From the NCBI GenBank assembly GCA_021199255.1, contig JAJQIK010000088.1, forward strand, positions 1 through 64,000: a DNA stretch of 64,000 nt, written 5' to 3'. The notes below the pieces were generated by a model. That model searched no databases. It was given only the letters and a program-made list of their open reading frames with translations, and was not told where the DNA came from. Position numbers and translations under genes: made by a program. The DNA is from Clostridiales bacterium (GTDB taxonomy: Bacteria; Bacillota; Clostridia; Lachnospirales; Lachnospiraceae). Positions 57,711-64,000 of the stretch are shown piece after piece; position 1 is the first letter of the stretch; the number at the start of each line of letters is the position of its first letter.

Positions 57711-58559
57711 ATGAGCGCGGCAGATCAGATTTTTATCAATATGTGTAAGGATATTCTGGAAAACGGAACCAGCACGGAGGGAGAGAAGGTCAGGCCTCAC
57801 TGGGAGGATGGGACGCCCGCCTATACGATTAAGAAATTCGGCGTGGTGAACCGGTACGATCTGTCTCAGGAGTTCCCGTTGATCACACTGCGCCGCACTG
57901 CTTTGAAAAGCGCCACAGATGAGCTGCTGTGGATCTGGCAGAAGAAGTCGAATAACGTGAAGGATTTGCACAGTCATATCTGGGACGAGTGGGCAGATGA
58001 GGACGGCTCCATCGGCAAGGCCTACGGTTATCAGATGGGAGTGAAGCATCGCTATAAAGAGGGCATGATGGATCAGGTGGACAGGGTGATTTACGATTTG
58101 CAGCACAACCCGTTCAGCCGCCGCATTATGACCAATATTTATGTTCATCAGGATTTGCATGAGATGAATCTGTATCCCTGCGCTTACAGTATGACGTTTA
58201 ACGTGACTCAGAAGAAGGGGCATGACAGGCTGACGCTGAATGGTATTTTGAATCAGCGCTCCCAGGACGTGCTGACTGCTAACAACTGGAACGTGGTACA
58301 GTATTCCGTGCTGCTTCATATGCTGGCCCAGGTCTGCGATATGGAGGTGGGAGAACTGGTGCACGTCATTGCGGACGCCCATATATACGACCGGCATATC
58401 CCTCTGGTTCGGGAGCTGATTGCAAGACCGGCCTACGAGGCTCCTGCTTTCCGGCTCAATCCGGAGATTCGGGATTTCTATCAGTTTACCAGAGACGACG
58501 TAAAGGCGGAAAACTATATCACCGGGCCGCAGATAGAAAATATTCCTGTCGCCATCTGA
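57711..58559 (+). CDS. thyA: Thymidylate synthase
   Basis: The 282-residue enzyme makes dTMP from dUMP with methylene-tetrahydrofolate. The nucleophile is Cys157 in LYPCAYSMTFNV, where most ThyA have PPCHY. The dUMP motif is NQRSQDVLTANNWNV rather than the usual QRSxDxxLGxPFN. The DGTPAYTIKKFG start and HIYDRHIP are well conserved. These changes mark a divergent clade but keep the catalytic residue. folA follows by 23 bases. Confidence 0.93.
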   Translation: MSAADQIFINMCKDILENGTSTEGEKVRPHWEDGTPAYTIKKFGVVNRYDLSQEFPLITLRRTALKSATDELLWIWQKKSNNVKDLHSHIWDEWADEDGSIGKAYGYQMGVKHRYKEGMMDQVDRVIYDLQHNPFSRRIMTNIYVHQDLHEMNLYPCAYSMTFNVTQKKGHDRLTLNGILNQRSQDVLTANNWNVVQYSVLLHMLAQVCDMEVGELVHVIADAHIYDRHIPLVRELIARPAYEAPAFRLNPEIRDFYQFTRDDVKAENYITGPQIENIPVAI

Positions 58560-58582
58560 CAGAAGGGAGAAAAGAAGGCTCT

Positions 58583-59074
58583 ATGAATTTAATTGTAGCG
58601 GTAGATAGTAACTGGGCCATCGGCTGCAGGAACAGCCTGCTTGTCAGTATTCCTGCGGATCATAAAATGTTCCGGCAGGAGACCACGGGCAAAGTGGTGG
58701 TGCTTGGGAGAAAGACCTTGGAGACGTTTCCCCAGGGGATGCCCTTGAAGAACAGAACTAATATTATTCTTTCGACGAATCCGGATTATCAGGTTAAGGA
58801 CGCGCTGGTGGTTCACAGTAAAGAGGAATTGCTGGAGGAACTGCGCAGGTATCGCAGCGAGGACGTATATATCATCGGCGGGGAGAGCGTTTACCGCATG
58901 ATGCTTCCTTATTGTGATGTGGCGCATGTGACCAGGATAGACCATGCTTACGAGGCGGACGCCTATTTCCCGAATCTGGACGAACTGGAGGAATGGGAGA
59001 TCACAGCGGACAGCGAGGAACAGACTTATTTTGATATTGCGTATGAATTTGTGAAATATGAGCGAAAACGATAA
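58583..59074 (+). CDS. folA: Dihydrofolate reductase
   Basis: The 163-residue enzyme regenerates tetrahydrofolate, used up by ThyA, with NADPH. Typical motifs are LIVAVDSNWAIGCRNSLL, VVVLGRKTLETFP and VYIIGGESVYRMML, with a late YFDIAYEFVKYERK. It is cotranscribed with thyA. Confidence 0.95.
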   Translation: MNLIVAVDSNWAIGCRNSLLVSIPADHKMFRQETTGKVVVLGRKTLETFPQGMPLKNRTNIILSTNPDYQVKDALVVHSKEELLEELRRYRSEDVYIIGGESVYRMMLPYCDVAHVTRIDHAYEADAYFPNLDELEEWEITADSEEQTYFDIAYEFVKYERKR

Positions 59075-59161
59075 GCATTTTTTCATACAGACAGATTCCC
59101 GTGTGCCGGGGGATTGCATGACGGGGATTTGGGAAAAGGGGAAAGCGGTAAGGAGGGTGAA

Positions 59162-61138
59162 ATGAGTCTGGAAACAAAGCAGACACCGGCAGAAAAAAAG
59201 GAAAAGAGGGCGTCCGCGCTTATGCAGGCCAAAGAACAGCTTGTGCAGAAGGACGTGGAGTTAAAGGACGCTGTGAAAGCGGCAAAGAAAGCGGAAGGAG
59301 CCAGAGATATCTTTCTGGCGAATATGTCCCATGAGCTGAGGACGCCGATTAACACGATTCTGGGACTCAATGAGTTGATTATCCGCGAGAGCCAGGACGA
59401 GGCGATCAAGGAATACGCGTTGGATATCAGGCAGGCGGGCAATGTCCTGCTGACGTTAGTCAGCGACATTCTGGATTTCTCCAAGCTGGAGGCCGGACAG
59501 CTGCAACTGACGGAAGGAATATACGATATCAGTTCCCTGCTCAACGATTTGATTAACAGTATTTCCATACAGCTTCGCAAGAAAAAGCTCGACCTGACGT
59601 TGGACATTGCCAAGGATATCCCGTATAAGCTGATGGGCGATGAAATCCATATTCGTCAGGTAATCAGCAATCTGCTGTCCAATGCCGTGAAGTTCACGGA
59701 CAAGGGAAGGGTTACGCTGCACCTTGGCTGGAAGCAGCTTGAGGGAGATGCCATAGAGATTGATGTAATCGTGAAGGATACGGGCATTGGCATTAAGGAG
59801 CAGGATCTGCCGAAGCTGTTCGGCGCGTTCCAGCGCATGGATTCGAAGGTTAAGAGCACCGGCAGAAGAACCGGCCTGGGGTTGGCTATTACCAAACGTC
59901 TGGTAGAGATGATGGGCGGCGAACTGGAGGTGCAGAGCGTGTATGGAAAGGGCTCCGCCTTCGCCTTTAAGCTGGTGCAGCAGGTGGTGGATCGGGCGCC
60001 CTTAGGGGATTTTGAACAGCAGTATAAGGAGAGCCTCAGAAGCCGGGAGAATTATCAGCAGAAATTTATCGCGCCCCTTGGAAGGATTCTGATCGTGGAC
60101 GATAACGCCATGAATCTGGCGGTGGCGCAGGGACTTTTGAAACAGACCCGGCTGCAAATCGACGTGGCGGGCAGCGGGGAGGAATGTCTGGAGTTAATTA
60201 AGCGCAAGACCTATCATCTGATCTGTCTGGATCATATGATGCCGGTGATGGACGGCGTGCAGACTCTGCACGCGATCAGGGCAATGGAGGGCAATCCTTC
60301 CAGAGACGTTCCGGTGATTGCCCTGACGGCGAATGCGGTGGCGGGAGCCAGGGAATTTTATATTAACGAGGGCTTTCAGGATTATCTTACGAAGCCCATC
60401 GACGCGGATAGGTTTGAGAATATGCTGATCGAGTATCTGCCCAGCAACGTCGTCTATCTGACCGGCGATCAGGATATGGGAAGGGACTATGAGAAAGAGG
60501 ACGCCGAAATGGCGCTGAGCATCAAGGAAAGCCAGTTGTATATGATCGGCTTTAATATCCGCAACGGATTAAAATACATGAATGGCGACAAGGCTCTTTA
60601 CGGGAAGGTGCTGCGGGATTTTCACACGATCCTGAAGGAAAAGGAGGAGGCGCTGCGGGACTTCCTGCAGAAAGGCGATATGCCCGGTTATGCCATTATC
60701 GTACATTCCTTAAAAGGAAATGCCAGAAACGTGGGTGCGGACGACTTGGCGGATTTGGCCTTTACGCTGGAAAAGATGAGCAAGGCGGGGCAATTGGAGG
60801 ATGTGGAAGTCCGTTCGCCCATTCTGTTCAGTACCATGCGAACCATGCGCGACAGCCTGAAAGTCTATCTGGATCATGAGGAAAAGACGGAGGTTGAGGA
60901 GAAAGCCGGGGAGGATAGCCGGAATCAGCAGATTACGGAGGACGAATGGCAGCAGGCATTGCGGGAACTGGCGGAGCGGTTAGATGATTTCGACGCGGAC
61001 AGCGCCAAGGCGAAGATTGTGGAGCTTAAGAAATATGACAGACCGGAATCGGATCAAAAGATGCTCCGGCTGTGTGAAAAGGCGGTCAGCGACTACGCTT
61101 ACGATATAGCGCTGGAGATTGTGAACGCGGTATTATAG
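59162..61138 (+). CDS. Soluble hybrid histidine kinase with receiver and HPt
   Basis: The 658-residue protein has no membrane segment. Order: an N-terminal coiled coil (about 10-48), HisKA with His57 in NMSHELRTP, and an HATPase domain with NLLSNAVKF and DTGIGIKEQDLPKLF. A receiver domain follows with phospho-acceptor Asp357 in CLDHMMPVMDG, then an HPt domain with His515 in IVHSLKGNARNVGA. It probably runs a multistep phosphorelay with an output regulator encoded elsewhere. The lack of a sensor domain suggests it is driven by a partner through the coiled coil. Start ATG 59162 behind AAGGAGGG. Confidence 0.93.
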   Translation: MSLETKQTPAEKKEKRASALMQAKEQLVQKDVELKDAVKAAKKAEGARDIFLANMSHELRTPINTILGLNELIIRESQDEAIKEYALDIRQAGNVLLTLVSDILDFSKLEAGQLQLTEGIYDISSLLNDLINSISIQLRKKKLDLTLDIAKDIPYKLMGDEIHIRQVISNLLSNAVKFTDKGRVTLHLGWKQLEGDAIEIDVIVKDTGIGIKEQDLPKLFGAFQRMDSKVKSTGRRTGLGLAITKRLVEMMGGELEVQSVYGKGSAFAFKLVQQVVDRAPLGDFEQQYKESLRSRENYQQKFIAPLGRILIVDDNAMNLAVAQGLLKQTRLQIDVAGSGEECLELIKRKTYHLICLDHMMPVMDGVQTLHAIRAMEGNPSRDVPVIALTANAVAGAREFYINEGFQDYLTKPIDADRFENMLIEYLPSNVVYLTGDQDMGRDYEKEDAEMALSIKESQLYMIGFNIRNGLKYMNGDKALYGKVLRDFHTILKEKEEALRDFLQKGDMPGYAIIVHSLKGNARNVGADDLADLAFTLEKMSKAGQLEDVEVRSPILFSTMRTMRDSLKVYLDHEEKTEVEEKAGEDSRNQQITEDEWQQALRELAERLDDFDADSAKAKIVELKKYDRPESDQKMLRLCEKAVSDYAYDIALEIVNAVL

Positions 61139-61155
61139 GCGGCGGTGTGTTGCGT

Positions 61156-61184
61156 ATTGACTTTTACGCGCAAAAGTATCATAT
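61156..61184 (+). promoter_or_regulatory. Promoter of ilvE
   Basis: TTGACT (61156-61161), 17 bases, CATATT (61179-61184), 60 bases before the start. No T-box or attenuator is visible. Confidence 0.55.
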
Positions 61185-61244
61185 TAAAAGAAGACAAAAG
61201 TACTGGACAGACAGGATACTTTGAGGAAAAAGGAGTTGGAAGAA

Positions 61245-62270
61245 ATGGAAAAGAAAAACATTGACTGGGAAAATCTTGGATTCAGTTATCAGGAGACAGC
61301 CAAGAGATTTGTGGCAAATTATAAAAACGGGACATGGGATGAGGGGGCGCTTATCTCTGACGCAAACGTTACGATTAATGAGTGCGCCGGCGTATTTCAG
61401 TATGCGCAGACCTGCTTCGAGGGCTTAAAGGCTTATACCACGGAGGACGGACATATCGTATGCTTCCGTCCTGATTTAAATGCGCAGCGTATGGAGGATT
61501 CCTGCAAGAGACTGGAGATGCCGGTATTTCCCAAGGAGCGTTTCGTACAGGCGGTTACCGACGTGGTGGCGGCTAACGAAGCCTATGTGCCGCCTTATGG
61601 CTCCGGCGCGACCCTGTATATCCGTCCATATATGTTTGGCAGCTCTTCCGTAATCGGTGTAAAGCCCGCGGATGAGTACCAGTTCAGAATCTTTACCACG
61701 CCCGTGGGTCCATATTTTAAGGGGGGCGCGAAGCCGCTGACCATCAAGGTAAGCGATTTCGACAGGGCGGCTCCGCATGGTACCGGCGATATCAAGGCGG
61801 GACTGAATTATGCCATGAGCCTGCACGCGATTGTAACGGCTCATGCAGAGGGTTATGACGAGAATATGTATCTGGACGCGGCCACCAGAACCAACGTGGA
61901 AGAGACGGGAGGCGCGAACTTCCTGTTTGTGACGAAAGACAATAAGGTAGTCACTCCCAAATCCAACAGTATCCTGCCCTCTATTACTAGACGTTCCCTG
62001 ATGGTAGTGGCCAGAGAGTATCTGGGCTTAGAGGTAGAAGAGAGAGAGGTTCCCTTTGCGGAGGTCAAGGATTTTGCGGAGTGCGGCCTGTGCGGCACGG
62101 CGGCGGTAATTTCCCCGGTCGGCAAGATTGTAGATCATGGTAAGGAAATAGCGTTCCCCAGCGGCATGAGCGAGATGGGGCCGATCACCAAGAAGCTTTA
62201 TGATACGCTGACGGGTATCCAGATGGGACGTATTGAAGCGCCCGCGGGCTGGATTCATGTTATTCAGTAG
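61245..62270 (+). CDS. ilvE: Branched-chain amino acid aminotransferase
   Basis: The 341-residue PLP class IV enzyme transfers the amino group to or from Leu, Ile and Val. It resembles the long (BCAT2-like) form. Segments include FEGLKAYTTEDG, a PLP lysine region in GTGDIKAGLNYAMSL, and EETGGANFLFV. ATG 61245 lies behind AAGGAG; the earlier start at 61221 is within the ribosome-site region. Confidence 0.96.
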   Translation: MEKKNIDWENLGFSYQETAKRFVANYKNGTWDEGALISDANVTINECAGVFQYAQTCFEGLKAYTTEDGHIVCFRPDLNAQRMEDSCKRLEMPVFPKERFVQAVTDVVAANEAYVPPYGSGATLYIRPYMFGSSSVIGVKPADEYQFRIFTTPVGPYFKGGAKPLTIKVSDFDRAAPHGTGDIKAGLNYAMSLHAIVTAHAEGYDENMYLDAATRTNVEETGGANFLFVTKDNKVVTPKSNSILPSITRRSLMVVAREYLGLEVEEREVPFAEVKDFAECGLCGTAAVISPVGKIVDHGKEIAFPSGMSEMGPITKKLYDTLTGIQMGRIEAPAGWIHVIQ

Positions 62271-62298
62271 AGAGTTATGCAGTAAGAAAAGATAGAGG

Positions 62299-62343
62299 AG
62301 AGGGATTAGGTTGCGCTGCGCGGGCAGAGAATTTAATCCCTCT
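62299..62343 (+). terminator. Hairpin after ilvE
   Basis: A perfect 10-bp stem AGAGGGATTA/TAATCCCTCT with a 25-base loop, followed by a weak T stretch. Confidence 0.6.
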
Positions 62344-62426
62344 TGTCAGGTGGCGGAATAGAAGTGGCAAAACGCTTAAAGGAAACAAGGACTAAGAGGA
62401 GCATACAGGCTGTGAACGGGAAAATT

Positions 62427-63167
62427 ATGGAGCAATATCCTTATTTATATGAAACACACCTGCATACCAGCGAATCCAGCGCCTGCGCCCGCAGTACCGG
62501 CGCGGAAATGGCAAGAGCCTGCAAGGAATATGGTTATACGGGGATTTTTGTGACAGATCATAACTGGGGAGGGAATACGAGGATTGACAGGAGCCTGCCG
62601 TGGGAACAGTGGATAGACAGGTTCTGCGAGGGATATGAACACGCTAAGGCGGAAGGGGAACGGATTGGGCTGGATGTGTTTTTCGGCTGTGAGACAGGCT
62701 TTGCGGGGACGGAGTTCCTGCTGTACGGAATCGATAAGCTGTGGATGAAAAGTCATCCCGCGTTACGGACGGCTACCGTGGAGGAGCAGTACCGACTGGT
62801 ACATGAAGCGGGAGGGCTGGTGATGCATGCCCATCCCTACAGGGAAGAGCCGTATATTCCGGAAATACGGCTTTTCCCGGAATGGGTGGACGGGGTAGAG
62901 GGTATCAACGCGACCCATTCCAATTCCCGCAGCATGGCGCATAAAGATCATGCATACGATGTAAAGGCGGTTCAGTATGCCAGAAAGCATGGACTGCCTA
63001 TGAGCGCGGGCTCTGATATCCATACAGTGCAGCTGCTGGGAGGCGGCGTGGCATTTTCCAGAAGACTGGCTTCCGCCAGAGATTATGTGACGGCAATCCT
63101 CACAGGGGAGGATTATGTACTGACGGACGGCGAAGCGTGGTATGATAAGAACGGCAATGAATTATAG
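62427..63167 (+). CDS. PHP-domain metal-dependent phosphoesterase
   Basis: The 246-residue protein begins with the PHP signature YETHLHTSESS and has TDHNWGG, VMHAHPY and SAGSDIHT, which supply the trinuclear metal-site histidines and aspartates. Related proteins hydrolyse phosphate esters (RNase AM/YciV, histidinol-phosphatase types); the substrate is unknown. GTG 62364 with AGGTGG is an alternative, longer start; ATG 62427 has a weaker site but fits the motif at the very N-terminus. Confidence 0.82.
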   Translation: MEQYPYLYETHLHTSESSACARSTGAEMARACKEYGYTGIFVTDHNWGGNTRIDRSLPWEQWIDRFCEGYEHAKAEGERIGLDVFFGCETGFAGTEFLLYGIDKLWMKSHPALRTATVEEQYRLVHEAGGLVMHAHPYREEPYIPEIRLFPEWVDGVEGINATHSNSRSMAHKDHAYDVKAVQYARKHGLPMSAGSDIHTVQLLGGGVAFSRRLASARDYVTAILTGEDYVLTDGEAWYDKNGNEL

Positions 63168-63179
63168 AGGTAGAGTGGA

Positions 63180-64000
63180 GTGACAAAAAGAATTCGATGG
63201 ATAGGCGCGGGGATTTTTCTTTGCGTGTTAGGGTTGGTCATAGTTTTGCTGACCCAATGTAACAGGAGCGACGGCATAGGAACTAAGGTAGTGCTGACGA
63301 TGGGCTTTGAGAAGGACGAGGTATTCCGTATTGAGGGCAGCTCCTGCAGGCTGCCGGAGCTTATGGTATATATGACGAATATCCAGAACCGTTATGAAAG
63401 CGTCTACGGCGCGGAAATCTGGGATATTGACGCGGACGGCGTGACCCTGGAGCAGAATGTAAAGGATATCGCGCTGGCACAGATCGCCCAGATTAAGACC
63501 ATGAATCTGATGGCGGAGAAGTATCAGGTGCAGTTGGACGAGGAAGAAAAGGCACAGGTGGAAAATGCGGCGAAGGCCTATTTTGATTCCCTGAGCGCGG
63601 CGGAAATTGAGGAAATGGGTGTGTCCGAGGAAACTATTCAGAGCCTTTATTCGGAATTTGCATTGGCGCAGAAGGTATATCAGTATACGATTAAGGATAT
63701 CAATCCGGAAATCAGCGATGATGAGGCGAGAACCATTACGGTGCAGCATATTCTGATAAAGACCTACGCCATAGACGGAACCGGCCAAAAGGTAGAATAT
63801 ACCCAGAAAGCGAAGCAGGACGCCTATCAAGAAGCCTGCGAGGTATTGGAGCTGGCAAAGGCGGGGGAGGACTTTGACGAACTGATCCGGAAATATAGCG
63901 AAGACGACCAATCCACTTATTCTTTTGGCAAGGGAGATATGGACCCTGCCATTGAGGAGGCGGCGTTTAATCTGGGTACGGATGAGATCAGCGATCTTGT
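63180..64000 (+). CDS. PrsA/SurA-type peptidyl-prolyl isomerase, 5' part
   Basis: This reading frame runs off the window. It starts at GTG 63180 with a basic end and a hydrophobic segment (IRWIGAGIFLCVLGLVIVLL) followed by TQC, a possible lipobox. A SurA-N-like helical region follows, then the start of a rotamase (PpiC) domain: ITVQHILIKT, DELIRKYSED and GDMDPAIEEAAF. It probably folds exported proteins at the outer face of the membrane. About 274 codons are in the window. Confidence 0.85.
   Translation, partial: MTKRIRWIGAGIFLCVLGLVIVLLTQCNRSDGIGTKVVLTMGFEKDEVFRIEGSSCRLPELMVYMTNIQNRYESVYGAEIWDIDADGVTLEQNVKDIALAQIAQIKTMNLMAEKYQVQLDEEEKAQVENAAKAYFDSLSAAEIEEMGVSEETIQSLYSEFALAQKVYQYTIKDINPEISDDEARTITVQHILIKTYAIDGTGQKVEYTQKAKQDAYQEACEVLELAKAGEDFDELIRKYSEDDQSTYSFGKGDMDPAIEEAAFNLGTDEISDL

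Overview
The window looks like a chromosomal segment of a Clostridia bacterium, most likely Lachnospiraceae. The evidence is the style of the genes: GTG/TTG starts with strong AGGAGG sites, large serine recombinases, a sporulation-type YtaF protein, a sensory [FeFe]-hydrogenase-like protein, a sugar ABC transporter without its own ATPase next to a GH3 enzyme, and many Firmicute-type promoters. No rRNA operon or CRISPR array is present. One tRNA-Gly(GCC) gene is present.

Region 1 (1 to about 22.1 kb) is the right part of a siphovirus-type prophage. It reads left to right: portal, ClpP-type prohead protease, HK97-type capsid, head-tail connectors, tail tube, a tail-assembly chaperone pair with a canonical A-AAA-AAC frameshift site, tape measure, tail/baseplate proteins, a SymE-like toxin gene on the opposite strand, holin, a multidomain endolysin, and a recombinase module with two tandem large serine recombinases. 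Three foreign-looking cargo genes (a VOC-fold enzyme, an unknown protein, and a lipoprotein) interrupt the late genes. Each has its own promoter-like sequence and intrinsic terminator, the classical layout of a phage moron. The prophage ends inside comEC: immediately right of the phage DNA lies the in-frame C-terminal part of the ComEC metallo-beta-lactamase domain, followed by holA, the usual comEC neighbour.

Region 2 (22.3-31.1 kb) holds holA, a small zinc-ribbon membrane protein, yqeY, and a sugar utilisation locus. In that locus a divergent AraC regulator faces a solute-binding lipoprotein, two permeases and a GH3 beta-xylosidase/glucosidase. The AT-rich gap between them carries three phased direct repeats.

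Region 3 (31.3-47.2 kb) contains thrH, small proteins, a cN-I type 5'-nucleotidase, a fused SfsA-MutY protein, a glycosyltransferase and a PAP2-type membrane protein. An AT-rich three-gene cassette (possible TOPRIM-like protein, DUF4869-like protein, mini P-loop ATPase) with its own near-consensus promoter sits just before glyA. This cassette is the best candidate for an undescribed system. After glyA come an HTH-ACT regulator, homoserine dehydrogenase and aspartate kinase (threonine pathway, which thrH may complement), then a hydrogenase-like redox sensor fused to a chemoreceptor signalling domain.

Region 4 (47.2-64 kb) has a DUF6429-GNAT fusion, a membrane protein, a degraded locus (ketopantoate reductase start plus an intron-like fragment), and an apparent untranslated transcript behind a consensus promoter. 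It continues with a membrane-anchored NagZ-like GH3, tRNA-Gly, greA, a Ca2+-type P-ATPase, ytaF, a beta-CASP nuclease-like protein, thyA-folA, a soluble hybrid histidine kinase, ilvE, a PHP phosphoesterase and the start of a PrsA-like foldase that runs off the window.
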